A DNA stretch of 64,000 bases from Punica granatum (Eukaryota; Streptophyta; Magnoliopsida; Myrtales; Lythraceae), in contig NC_045129.1 in assembly GCF_007655135.1 (NCBI RefSeq), forward strand, positions 30,071,122 through 30,135,121. The letters are read 5' to 3'. Positions 12,481 to 24,122 of the stretch are shown piece after piece. The translations under genes were made by a program, and so were the position numbers. Numbering within the stretch: the stretch's first letter is position 1; the number at the start of each line of letters is the position of its first letter. The notes under the pieces were generated by a model that saw only the letters and a list, made by a program, of their open reading frames with translations, was not told the DNA's origin and made no database searches.

Positions 12481-13011
12481 TTGCTGCCAGGATATCGTGT
12501 TATGAGAATTAAATTATAGCTTTGAAAGCACTTGTTTTAGGATACTGTAAACCGTCCTAGGCTCTGCGAGATATGTGGTAGTGACAACTTGAACAACTGA
12601 AATTTTTCTTTGTTTCTTTCGACATTGCGTGTTGTATATTTTGGTTTTGCGACCATAGAGGTCAGGTCCTTAATTTTACAATGGCAGTATTGATTAATCC
12701 TCAACTTTTTCCTCCTACCCGGGACGTGGAAGGGTATGTGTGTGTCCATGATCAACAGGTTCCGAAAAGTGGTCACGAGTGAATGACTAACCTATTGTGT
12801 AGCGACCGCATTGCCTAACCCCTTGGAGGTTATTTAATATATTGTTATGCCCTGATCAATGTACATCTGATATATATAAGTAAAAATCTTATTTCTGTAC
12901 GTGTATTAAGTTAATGTCTTTTCTTTCATAAATTTTCTATAGAGTGAATGTTTACCCTACAAAAGAATTTCCCCGCAAGCAATCGGCATTAAGGTATGTG
13001 AATATTCAACA
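12481..13011. other. Short spacer between convergent genes
   Basis: This 531-bp stretch must hold the 3' untranslated regions and polyadenylation sites of both the tetraspanin (+) and the lipid-transfer gene (-). No open frame of interest lies in it. The two 3' ends may overlap. Confidence 0.6.
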
Positions 13012-16000
13012 TCAATTGATAATTCTTGTGTCCAAAGGAAGGGGCTGCCGCTCGGATGTTAGTTGAGGCCTCACGTTGTAAATGTTCTCGTCGTCCACTG
13101 CGAATCTGACGTCGAGGTTGTTCCTGTTCTTTGCCGATACTGTCTTCTCATTGTTCTGTGAGATCATTGAGATAACCAAAATCAATTAGAAGTTTGATCA
13201 ATCCTTGCTTTAGAAGCAAACCACAGCTATACAGAGGCAATGCTCCATAAGAGGTTTGGCCTATTGACACCCGCGTAAGATTGTCTGTCTGGCAGAATAA
13301 GCAATAATAACCTGTCGAAATTATAAGACCGCCTTACCTCCTCAGATAAGAACTTCTGTTGTTCTAATTCACGAACTTGTTGCATTGTCATCCCAAACCA
13401 TTCATCGATCCAACTAAAACAATTCCTATGGCTTTCTATGAAAAGCGCCCTTTCACCCTGTGAAATGAAAATATTCAGGATCGATGAGCTCGCGAACCAG
13501 TGTATTAGAAAAAAGCACAAGACTTTCAGAAACAATGTTGCTCAACCAATATAAACAAATAGAATTTAAGTTTTCTATGAGAACAGGTGAAGGAGAGACC
13601 ACAATTTTACTTTCACGATTTTGCTTCTCTTCTGCATCAGCATGATACCTTCAGAAAATTCCGATCTCTCATATGGTTCTTTTAGCTTTTGCCTTTCCTC
13701 CAAAATTCACACTACTATTTCTTGTTATTGCTGCTTGTTAACTGCCCTTTTATACCAACTGTTATTTGTGGGGACTTATAAAATGAGAAGCCGAGCAGTG
13801 GAAACAAGTGAAGACAGATCATCAAAAGCAACCGTTACTTGTAACTTCAGAACTAAGCTTCCTTATACATCCAGCTAAGTTTTGCTTGCCGCATGAGGTG
13901 AAGCCAATAAAGCTGTATGCCTTTTTCCTCCAGCAACATTTAATTTTTTGTTATTACTAGATGAAGTTTTAAACCCAATGTCCAAATGCCAAAGGACAAC
14001 GTCTGTCTTTAACCAAATTTCATATTTTTACTCTTTTTTTTTTCATTATTTCGTAGTATTTTGTAAAACATATATATCTCAGAGATGTCAACTAATTGAT
14101 GGGTTTGCGAAATAGTGCCACATTTGATATAAAAGGATCAAAACATTCAGGAACAAAATCCCAGATCGTATAAAGCCATTTCATAAGGCGACTAATGTAC
14201 CAATTCCTTTCCTTTCTTTTATATCAAATGTGGCATGAGTCTGGCTAGCAAGATGAAGGATTGAGACCTATGTATCGAGATTTTTTTTAATAAGAAAAAA
14301 GAATAGTAGATGCATTACCGCTAGCATAGCTTGCTCAAGTCGATAACCAAAACCCCAGTATGGTGCATCAACTGTCACCAACTTGTATGCAGTCATAACT
14401 GGATTGCATTTCCCCTGCAAAAATAAACAAGGTGATTACTAGCGCGTCAAAAAATTAACAAGATTCTAGTTTTACTAGCACTGCTAAAGAACTTCCATAA
14501 ATGTACTGCAGATTGATAGACAAAAACCACATGCAGCTCAAACACGAAAATTGTTGGCATTCTTCGTCTTCATCGCAGTGTGTTATTAGACCTTTTATCT
14601 TGGCAACATTTACCACAGGACAGTAAAAGAAGCGCCAAGCCCGAAAACTTTGTGATAAATGGTAAATGGATACACGATGTCCTATCATTCCTCTTTTCTT
14701 GATTCCTTTTGTTTAAATAAGAGAGACACTGGTAAACGAGATGAAAGGGCTCAACCGTAAGGTGGATGATAACATAAGCAACTTTACATTTTTCATGTTC
14801 TATGAAAGTAAGAACGACAAGTGCCATAATACAAATAACAAATTAGATGAGATTCAAACCTGCCAACCTTCCAATAGTGGACCGCGTCCAGTTTTCGCTG
14901 ACTTGAATTTGGAAAAGTCCACTCCACTACCTCCGATTATATAGCTCCAATAATCTGTTGCAGCTGAAGCTAAATCGATAATTTCCACTTGCCGAGCTGC
15001 TAATTGTTGTTTGTTTAGACAATGAACCTAGATTTGCAAGCCTTGTGATCAGTGTACAAGAATAAGCCCATAAGGATTACTTCATATTCTTAAAGGTGAA
15101 CACATAACAGCCCATTGTATGTTTTGTACAAGTTACACAGAGAACATGAAGCTTCTAGAGGAACTTACATTTTCTGATTGCCCATTGTCAGCCTTATGTA
15201 CAGTCTCAACAGTCAAAGAGAACTTTGTAAAGTATGGACACTGCAATTACAAAGGGGTGTAAAGGCGTGTTATTTAACATGACAGACTGATCTTTCCAAT
15301 TCCTAAAGAAGAAAATTCAAAGGCAGCAAAAGAATTTACCTTGATTACTGAATGACAGCGTATCCCATTTGCCAATGACAACAAAATAAATGTCAGTGCT
15401 TATTCAAGGAGTAGAATTTTACATCATAAGAAACATTGCATGCTTTGCACCTGTTTTACATCTCGGATATGCATTCCACGCCTCCTCTTGCAAGACAAGA
15501 GCATCTGCCGGGGCAAAAGTAGTGAGCCATGACGGTGCTTTGCTGCCCAAGGAAAAAGGGTTGAGAGAGCATTTCATAGAGAATATATTTCAGCTCTTAG
15601 ACGAAACATCAAAAGCACAAAAAACAAGGCCAGCAATTATTTAGGCCAGATGTTCATACATCTCCCCAATTCATCAGAGGTCAACATATGAAAACTCGAT
15701 GCTACTATCCACATTAGCTTTATCCACCCAAGATATGCATAGAAGACATAACTTTTTCTCTGCCGAGACATGACTTGACCAAGTTACAAGTCATTCTGCT
15801 ATGCTTATGAATAGGGCAGAGACATCTGATAGCTAAAGCTGTGGCACTCAGTCATTTAGTGAGTGAAGACAAGATCAACACAGTGCATAATGCAAAAGAA
15901 ATTGATAAGTATTGCTGCTACTGTGGGTAGCTTAAAATCTACTGAAAGCAGATTATCTTGCAAACATCACCATTTACCACGAGTCATAGCAAACAGTGGT

Positions 16001-16757
16001 AACAAAAAAGGATGTCCAAGGTACATGTACGAAAAAGAGAGAGGTTAACACATGCTCCTAGAAGGCTAGAACAATCGGTAACATGAATGATTCAGACAGA
16101 ACTGCATTGAACCGCAAAGGAACTGATATCCTCATCAGGAACCAACTATCTAACACCCTTATACACCCAGGAATCTTATCAAGATGCAGCATTTACCTTT
16201 GCAGGCGATAAACTTTAGACGTGTATTGACCCTTCCCCAATTGATCATCCTCAAAGGGCTTATTCTCCAAAACATCCACCCCCTCAGTATCGGTTGTACT
16301 CTGCTGTTGCATCTTCGTAACCATGTACATCTGAGCTATCTGATACTGCAATTCAAGCATATCCAATGAATACATCGAGACATTAGTCATCGAAGCAGAG
16401 CCTTCAGTATTGTAATAAAACCTTGCAAACACACACAGAAAAAAAAGACACTAATAATACCTCATCCAGTGACATCGGCATGACAATCCGGCTTCATATC
16501 GAGAAGAAGGAAGTAAAGGAATCCCAGTTTTGAATTTTCAGTAGTTTCGACAATCATAAAGATCATATTCCTGGACAAAACAAAGCTACTACAAGCGAAT
16601 CTCAACAATTATGAGGATTGATTAGCCACGAAGATCCTCATAAGCGAGAACGTTGCGCAAGAAAGATGAGAAATTGAAGAACGACCGATGCACAGCAGGT
16701 GATAAGCTTAACAAGTCCACACTAGGACGGGATTCTCGTCGTAATCTTAGATCAATC

Positions 16758-16788
<31 letters not shown>

Positions 16789-16825
16789 GGGAGGGAAAAG
16801 GATACAACTCCTTGATTTGGACCAT
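13012..16825 (-). CDS. Class I phosphatidylinositol transfer protein (PITP)
   Basis: Ten exons on the minus strand: 16825-16806, 16491-16461, 16345-16197, 15542-15451, 15347-15340, 15240-15169, 15027-14860, 14414-14319, 13457-13338 and 13155-13012. All have GT-AG borders and a continuous frame, giving about 299 aa. The product has the StART-like PITP fold signature from end to end: MVQIKEFRIVMP start, DEYQIAQMYMV, G-Q-Y-T59-S-K61-V-Y (the T59/K61 inositol-contacting pair of mammalian PITP-alpha, same numbering), E-E-A-W-N-A-Y-P, KTGRGPL and the C-terminal FSWIDEWFGMT helix. Y199-W200 takes the place of the membrane-inserting Trp pair. PITPs move phosphatidylinositol and phosphatidylcholine between membranes to feed phosphoinositide signalling. 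Exon 5 is only 8 nt. The last exon (47 aa) lies beyond the conserved domain and is the least certain part. The start is supported by the conserved N-terminus. Confidence 0.92.
16763..16788. repeat. (AG)n microsatellite in PITP intron 1
   Basis: This is an uninterrupted AG run. On the gene's strand it is a CT tract starting 17 nt after the first 5' splice site, in the long intron between the 20-nt first coding exon and exon 2. Confidence 0.9.
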
Positions 16826-18664
16826 CTCCGATGAGCTCGCTCCGGCACAAAGCTCCACCTTCCTGTGCTGCGCACGGGCGGAATCAGAGACCGCCAACAG
16901 CTTTATCCGGACGCAGATTGCTTGCTGCTGGCGACGGAGCAAGGGGCCACCGGACGTTCACGAAGAATCGCACAACAGAGAGAGAGAGAGAGGAAGGGAG
17001 GGAGGGAGGGAGGGATGAAGGGTTGACGCGGTCGTGAAGAGACGGGGATGGTGGTCGAAGGAAGCAGAGGGAGAAGGGATATTGAGCGCTTGATGATGGT
17101 TTTGCCTGTTTGATGAGAGAGACTGTCCTTTTACGTTGTAAAGTCTGTCTGGACCCCCTCAACTAAATAATATGGAATTGCAACGGTCTGTCGTTGCAAA
17201 TCCATGTTTCTTTTCTTAATTGACTCCTTCACAATTAGATATGGGTGTTTAATTAATAATAATCTATTTTGATGCCTACCGAAGAATAATCTAGTTGGAT
17301 TGCACCAAACACAATCGGGATTATATCATATGATCTAAACATATATTAGATCGGACCGTTCAACATCCGAACGAGAATCTGTCTCGATGCTAATAACTTC
17401 GGTCTCAACAAGAATAAAGCATTCAATAGATTTGTGATGAATCTTCTAGTTTTGAACCGCCTGCTAGGAGGTGGGTTTGTTATTGAGTTAAATAATCTTG
17501 TGAATGTAGAAAATTCATGCTGGGAGTGTTTTACTCCTTAGTGGACTGATTTGGCTCAACTGAATTAATGATGATCCAATTGTACTTTCGGATATCAAAG
17601 TTCATACCGAAAAAATAAGCGTGTGTATGAATCCTTTGAGCCGTTCAATTAACTTAAAAAGATAACAAATAATGCATGGCAAATATCTAAGGGAACGTTT
17701 ATTTAAAAACTGTTAAATTACGGAAAATATGAAGATTAAAAAAGAAATTCAACCGTTAATTCATTTTCTTTGGATTAGAGGTCAATAAAAATATGAACTT
17801 ATTGATTTCTTTATAATATAAGAATTTCACATGTTTTCAATATAAAATTTTTAACGGTCAGGACAGTAAATTTTTAACTCGAAAAAGAAATTATAATCGT
17901 CAGTTTGCAATCAAACACTGTAAACTATGATGTACTAATTTTCGCCATAAACCAGGATGCAAAGTTCGGATTTTTCCGATAAAAACCGAACTTTACATAT
18001 TAAATGCAAAAAAAAATCCCAAAATTTATGGTTTGCAAGATAGAATTTTGGATCTGCATGATTCATAGGACGACGAACTAATATCGCCTTTGACCGGGGA
18101 GATGGGTCAATTAACGTAACGTAAGCGCGGGCCCATTCGCGAGTCAGTCCACGTCCCCTTAGTGCCTCCCTGTACTCCCGGTTCACCGTATGCCCGGAGA
18201 GGCAGTAGTGGGCCCACTTGCCCCGAGCTCGGGCTGTCTCCTCTAATTTGGCCACATGGGTGCATCTGCGCCAGGAGCAGAGAAATAATGATTCGGGGTC
18301 AGCGGGTTCTTGTCGTTGTGGGGGTGGGGGAGCACGGCACTGGAAGAAGACGCGTGGACAGTTTGAGGGAGACTGAACAGACCGAGACGAGTCCAGGCCG
18401 GTGCCGCGAAAACGGCTACGTTACTTCCGAGAGAAGGAATGAGACGACAAATACGGTGTCGTTTGCAGAAAAATTGTACAAAAAAGGCCAAAAAAGGGGG
18501 AAAAAAGCTGAAATTTCATGCCAACCGCGGGCCTGGGCGTTCCCTTCGGTGTCAGCCGCCCAAAAGAATACATTTCGCTCCGTCCGTGCCGGGTCCATAG
18601 ATGACAAAAGAGGAAGATATTGCGACATTCAATTTAACCCCAGATTATAAGCACAAAAGATTTA
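16826..18664 (-). other. Upstream region of PITP and spacer
   Basis: The first 300 bases next to the PITP start are GC- and GA-rich (second GA tract near 16977-17015) and probably form its 5' leader and promoter. The rest is AT-rich except for a GC-richer patch at 18060-18620, with overlapping open frames on both strands that I do not recognise and regard as unsupported. Confidence 0.4.
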
Positions 18665-18900
18665 GAGTGTGCTTGAAACGTGAAAATCTATGTACATTCC
18701 TAAGAATGTAAATTATATTCTCAGTGCCTACTAGATACTCACGTTTGATTGAGTCGTGATAATCTACATTTTCACCTTCACATTCCTATATGAGTGGTGA
18801 TATAGATTCCCACTGGAGGGGTTGGGACAGTGAATTTCCACTTCCGTGGGAATGTTACATTATCAGTAATCACTTCACTGATAAACTACCAAATGCACTC
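18665..18900. mobile_element. Tourist-like (PIF/Harbinger) MITE
   Basis: The ends GAGTGTGCTTG and (reverse complement of the right end) GAGTGCATTTGG form diverged inverted repeats. Each is flanked outside by TTA (18662-18664 and 18901-18903), the expected 3-bp duplication. The length is 236 bp with no coding capacity. Confidence 0.6.
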
Positions 18901-18903
18901 TTA

Positions 18904-20490
18904 AAGTTTGACGTGATTGCGTAATCGGTTGGGGAGGGGCCTTTCCGCCTCTCTGCGGTCTCCCTGCTTCAGCCTTTAGAGGAGGTGATTAATGAAAGGT
19001 CGAAGGAGAAATAAGAGACTCAATCAGCCCCAAAAACTGAGCAACTCTGCCTCGGCCCGTTGCTCCAGGCCCACTCATCTTCGTCTCTGGCATCTCTTGG
19101 GCTGATTATATTGGTTCCAACTCCTCCCCTCCTTGTTGCTGTTTTTTTTTTAATCCCAGACTTCGTGAACCCCGACAATGCATGGAGTGGATAATCATAT
19201 CAAAAGTGCTCCGGTGGCTCTAAGAGATTTTGAACTCGGGATTGAATTGATACATGAGCTCCTCTTTAACCACTAAACTAAATCTCTAGAATTTTCATAT
19301 TTATGTGTTACTGCTGTTGAGTTTGGGGAGATTATTGACTCTTTACCGCTAAACTAGTTGATACATAGAGACATTGTGCAGTAATTTTTTTCGTTAATTT
19401 TGTATAATCAAAAGTAAATAATTAACACGTATAATATACAAAAGAGTATAAGTAGAGCTGAAAGGCATACTCAAAACTATATATTTGACCAAGTAGACAT
19501 AATTAACACTATAATATGGGAATGAGTTATTCCATAGGAATTAGGGTGTTATAAAAACTATAGTGAGTAAAAGAGATGTGAAAAAAAAAAATGAATCGCC
19601 GTATCTTATATCTATATGCATTTGACGCATTAAACTTGAAAAGTATCACATATTTCGAAGAATGCTTTTAAATTATCTAGAAAAAATTTTGTTTTTTCAA
19701 AAACAAATATGCATTTTATAATATGGACAAATAATCGAAATATGTCCAATACAAGTTTTTTTTTTACTCCTATACTGCATGGATAATTTTTTTTATGAGA
19801 TGTCATTGAATAATTTTCATTCAAAAGTAAGATTTCATTGCTTAATTTTTTTTATTGTAACTGTACTTTATGGGTTTCAAATAAAGTGAATTTATGTAGA
19901 TCATGGTCCAAAGTATAAATGAATATGGTATAATTAATTTTATGCGCTTAGAGAATTATTTGTTTCACATAATATGAACATTATTTTTCATACTAATTTT
20001 TTTTTACATAAAATTAGAACAGAGATTTATAACATCAAAGGCTAACTATATATACAGTACTTATGTGCTCAAGCTGTGACAATTTGGTCACAAGAAACAA
20101 CGTCGGTTCTACGCAGATTTGCTGCACTCAATGGATCAGTGCGATCAAATGGCTATGAGAGTTTGTAACCATAGCTGTTTATCTGAAATTAATATATGTT
20201 CTTTCCTCATACATGAGTAATTTCTTTTCTAAATTACTAATGAGTACTTATCAATCTCATTTTATTTTATCAATCTCATTTTATTTTTTCGATTAAAAAG
20301 GATGTCCATAAATCTAGTCTAATAAAATAAAAATTCACGAACAGTCCCACCACAAGAACTGACCTGAAACCTCTTAGTTATCAGACGGGAGTATGCCTCA
20401 TTACGCTACATCATCTTTATCTATTTTTTATTTTATTTTTTAAATTAATATTAATATATGTTGATGCCCTTCTGTCCCTTACAATTATTA
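18904..20490. other. Gene-free spacer
   Basis: A moderately GC-rich patch (18920-19140) is followed by very AT-rich DNA. A stretch near 19190-19290 (GATTTTGAACTCGGGATTG…CCACTAAACTAAAT) resembles text common in plant retroelement relics, but no ends were found. Confidence 0.4.
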
Positions 20491-21279
20491 ACAGTGCGTT
20501 TGGTTTCAGAGTTAAATTATGATTTCATTTGATTTTAAATTTTTAAAAACTAAAAAATAACCCATAAATTTTTTATTTTTTAAAAAATGCCCAAGCTCTC
20601 TCTCTCTCTCTTGCTCTTCCCCTGTCCTTCCTCCCTCGAGATCTTCCGCTCTGAATGGAGGAGAAAAGATCTCCCATGGCGGCCCTGTTCCAAGATTCCA
20701 GTAGTTGAGCCCCGAGGTTGATCATTCGGGGTAGTATTCTTATGTTCTCTGTCTATCTCACTTTCTGGTCGCGGAGGACCAGATCTAGCAGTTGAGGATT
20801 GGTGAAGCTGGACGAGGACCAGATCGCGGAGTTCCGGGAGATCTTCCGCTCCTTCGACAAGAACGGAGACGGCGGCCTCACCCAGCTCAAGCTCGACTCG
20901 CTCCTTCGATCGATCGAGCTCAAGCCCAGCCCTGAGTAGCTCGAGGCACTCACCCAGAGGGCTGACACCAACAACGGCCTCGTGGAGTTCTCCGAGTTCA
21001 TGGCCCTCGTGGCACCTTCGCTCTTCCCCAGCCCCTACAAGTCTCCCTACTCGGAGGAGCAGTTGAGGCGGATCTTCAAGTTGTTCGATTGGGATCGGGA
21101 AGGGACGATGAACAGGGTGGCTTGAGGAGGAAGACGATGAATAGTGTTCTGGAGGGGAGAGAAAGGGTGGGGTAAAATTGAGAAATTTTAAAAAGTGAGG
21201 ATTGTTTTGAAATTTTAAAAAATTTAGAGTTGAGTTAAAATCAGAATTTTAAAATCACATCAACAATCCAAACTCTCTA
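20491..21279. mobile_element. Transposon-like frame carrying a captured gene fragment
   Basis: The left end (ACAGTGCGTTTGGTTTCAGAG) and the reverse complement of the right end (GAGAGTTTGGATTGTTGATG) are similar inverted repeats. They continue inward as TTAAATTATGATTTCATTT against GTGATTTTAAAATTCTGATT. Between them sits GC-rich former coding sequence unlike the AT-rich flanks. The GTGCGTTTGG-type end resembles the ends of the other PIF-like elements in this window. Exact borders and a target duplication are not clear, so gene capture is an inference. Confidence 0.45.
20802..21125 (+). pseudogene. Calmodulin-like (CML17/18-type) EF-hand pseudogene
   Basis: One frame reads VKLDEDQIAEFREIFRSFDK then NGDGGLTQLKLDSLL and, past a stop codon at 20937-20939, LEALTQRADTNNGLVEFSEF and SEEQLRRIFKLFDWD. 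This is the first half of a plant CML with two EF-hands. The start ATG is gone, the first loop has Lys where the twelfth-position Glu belongs, and the second loop is one residue short. The frame ends at 21123-21125 inside the third EF-hand, so the C-terminal half is missing. A short duplicate of its 5' part (GGAGGACCAGATCTAGCAG) lies just upstream. It is intronless, GC-rich and flanked by inverted repeats. Confidence 0.8.
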
Positions 21280-21365
21280 TCAAAAACAAAATTTTCGACC
21301 CAAGAAAATGGGCCTTGATTTTCTTTGTGGTACAAAGCACCTTGATTTTTCATATGCACTATGCA

Positions 21366-21603
21366 GGACCGGCCCATCAGGCCCATTGAGGTCCCTGGGG
21401 GCCCGTCAGACCCATCGTTGAATCTTGAAAGGGCGCGAATCCGCTCAGTCAGTCAAAGTTCCGCTGCTGTCAGCGGTGTATCTCCGCCATAGAGCTCTGC
21501 GTCCGCGTGACGCTCACCTCATCAGCCGAGCTCGAATCTCCTCTGTCAGACGCGAGCTGATGATTTGCGCTCGTTGGACTTTGCGGAGATGCGCTAGAGG
21601 TAA
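21366..21603 (+). promoter_or_regulatory. Possible promoter and non-coding first exon
   Basis: Two GGCCCA site II-like elements (21371-21376, 21380-21385) precede GC-rich sequence that ends in a good 5' splice site (CTAGAG|GTAAGAG, near 21599). No long open frame starts with ATG here. It reads like the promoter and 5' leader exon of a housekeeping gene whose body, downstream, now looks broken. This is an inference from composition and motifs only. Confidence 0.3.
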
Positions 21604-22099
21604 GAGTTCTAGACATTGATCGATCAGCTTGGCTAGCAAATTCATTGCCAGCAATGGTGTGAGATAATGTGAGGTTTTGCGCTTGATTGAATCTTCGTTG
21701 AAACCTCTGCTTTCAATGCATTCGTATCTGTGTTAGGACGCCTTGGTCTCTAGCGTGCTCGAGCAGATTATCGCATTAAATTGTTCGTACTAGATTGAGC
21801 TCGAGTCGAGTTCTTAAGGTTTTAACTCTCGCAATTAATCATCTTGATCGATTGAAATTCTTGCTCGTTGTGAATTCGTTCTGCAGACTTGCTTCTCTCA
21901 GTTTTGCTAAAAGATCAAGGCAATTAATAATTTAATGGTCGGCTTTGTTGTTTCACATCTACTTCTTCACTAATTCGTAAATACGAACAAGATCCTGTTT
22001 CCTGTGAGAAGTGAATTGGTATGCGTAGACTTTTACTTCGTTTACCTTTTGTTATGTTCCTTGGGGTTTTGAGAAGCTATCTGCAGCAGCTATTGCTCT

Positions 22100-22811
22100 T
22101 GGCACGGAGTTTAGCTTGTTGATATGGAGTTTACAACCGGAAATGGATAATGGCATCCTATTACTGATAGTGCAGTCGGTTTGAAGGAGCACCTAGTGGC
22201 TAGGAATGATTGTTTTGGGAGTGAAGAATTAATTTTTCCTGCTTTTTGAAATGGCATCGACTCTAGCTCGAAGCTGAGATTGTTCAACTCTATTGGTTTT
22301 GATCCTGCGACAAACTGTTCCAGACCGCTAAGTCAAATAGTAGCTCTCTCTGTGATGTTGCGTACAGTGTCTTCAATACTTACGAATCTTTTTGGGCGGT
22401 ACTATGTTAATATATGCATCAACAAACTATGGAGCATGGCTATTCTCATGTCTCCTAGCATATCTTTGATAGCAGCAATGCCTTGTACATTACGACTCTC
22501 GAGCAACCTTGGTGCATTGACTTGGCTGCCCAGGTTGTAATCCTACATGCTGAGTTTCTTAAAGGTGGTGTTGAAGCTGCTTAAAATTATCAAAATCTTA
22601 AGATGGTGAACTAGCTAAAATTGAAGATTTGCATGTAGATTCAGTCTTTCCACCAACTAAAACCTTTGCAACCGTCAAGGCTAATGGAACTTCCTCATCG
22701 ATTTTTAAGCATAAGATTGAACGGGAGGAGGGAAACCAGTATTCTATGTGCTTAATGTGTATGAGATTTTTGCTTAGGTTCAACGAACTGCGACCTTTCA
22801 CATTAAATTAG
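22100..22811 (+). pseudogene. Decayed coding sequence of unknown family
   Basis: Coding-like segments continue across changing frames. 22471-22583 reads SSNALYITTLEQPWCIDLAA and onward without stop for 36 codons. Then 22617-22811 reads KIEDLHVDSVFPPTKTFATV and onward in another frame. Upstream, 22280-22540 is open but broken by shifts. I do not recognise the family. Alternatives are a non-coding transcript of the unit starting near 21.4 kb, or exons of a real gene that I have failed to join. Confidence 0.3.
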
Positions 22812-23915
22812 TTTGTATATATGGTACGAAATGAAATTTTGCTGTTAACTCTAACTTCGTGCTGTGCCTGTCAATAGGGAATAAATCATGTTAAAGCCTG
22901 AAACACGGTTAAAATGTCTCTTGGGCCATGCCCTGGGCATGATATATGATCAGGCCTGCTGATCATAAATTTTATAATGGATTGGCTAATAATGGGCCAT
23001 GACAGTGTCCAACTTAGATTAAACCAGGGACTCGAAGACCTGGTTGTGAGGGGCGATACCTTTTTGCTAATGGCCCAGTTTGGAGGTCTTTCTTTATTAA
23101 TTTTTATGTTAACTCTTAGTCCTAGTTGCATAAATGAGTCTTATCTAATGTACTTCTGGCCATTTTAGGTATAAAACATTTTTCTTAATGCTGGCAGGTG
23201 TTACCTGGTCAAATGGTTCATGTGGTCTTGTAAGGGAGGCAAAATGATTGTAGTATCATCCAAATTTTTGATGCAGTGCTCTACAAACTTCGTCCCATCT
23301 TATCATCGTATTTCTTACTTCGGCATGCTGGAAACTATACTTTCAGATTAGACGCCTTCTCTTGGCTAGCCTCAAGTTGATATGGTTCGTTACTAATGTA
23401 ACTGTTTCCCCCTGGTATCTGACCGCTATGATGCCAGTCTATGGTCTCTAATTGCTAGTTGTTGATGCTATGATGAGATTTTAGACAAGATATACTTTCT
23501 TGGCTAGTCCTTCATGGAGAAGTTTGAAGATTCAATGTCTGCTAGATGAGACATATGCATGGTAGACTCTTCTTCTGGTAAATTTACCAGAGTCTCTCTT
23601 TGCTTCTAGAACATGGTCAAGCCAACCACTATTAACTAGGGAATGATAAAGATTTTGAAGAACATTAGGGGAGAGTTACTAGTCACCTCTCTTCTCCTGT
23701 TGGAGCATGATGCTGTATGCATGCATGCCCATGCATCAGACGAAGAGACAAGAAACTGAATTTGCAAGCTATAAGGATATATATTCACGGCTTTGTAGGA
23801 GTTCTGATCCGGAATATGCTCGGTCCATGCTTAACCCAAATATCTTTCTCAAGTTCTACTGTGCTGATGTTTCTTTTTTTATAAACAGTTACCCGTTTAG
23901 AAGCGGAAAAGTGTG
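22812..23915. other. Spacer continuing the possible decayed gene
   Basis: The base composition is balanced (less AT-rich than other spacers), with short open frames on both strands such as 22977-23168. No domain is recognisable. It may be intron or 3' part of the unit above. Confidence 0.3.
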
Positions 23916-23923
23916 ATCATAAT

Positions 23924-24114
23924 CAGGGGCGGAGCCAATGTTATGGCAGGGGGCAATTGCTTCCCTTGAACTTTGATTTTTTTCAATTTTACTCCAAAAT
24001 TATGAGTTTTTTATGTAAAATTAATATTTTGCCCCCCCTGAAATTTAATTTTTTTAAATTTTACCCCAAAAGTATGAGTTTACCCCCTGAATAGAAATCC
24101 TAGCTTCGCCTCTG
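23924..24114. mobile_element. hAT-like MITE with intact 8-bp target duplication
   Basis: The 191-bp element starts CAGGGGCGGAGCCAA and ends with the complement CAGAGGCGAAGCTAG. It is flanked by identical 8-bp copies of ATCATAAT (23916-23923 and 24115-24122). Short inverted ends starting CAGRGGCG with an 8-bp duplication are the hAT signature. The interior is two similar AT-rich halves (AATTTTACYCCAAAATTATGAG, then AAATTTTACCCCAAAAGTATGAG) with no coding capacity. Confidence 0.87.
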
Positions 24115-24122
24115 ATCATAAT

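Noticed and set aside
16653..17162. Overlapping frames in the GA-rich region at the PITP 5' end
   Set aside because: Simple-repeat translation (Arg-Glu runs); the true first exon here is only 20 nt long on the minus strand.
18162..18650. A 162-codon plus-strand frame
   Set aside because: No recognised domain, overlapped by minus-strand frames, and no supporting splice or promoter signals.
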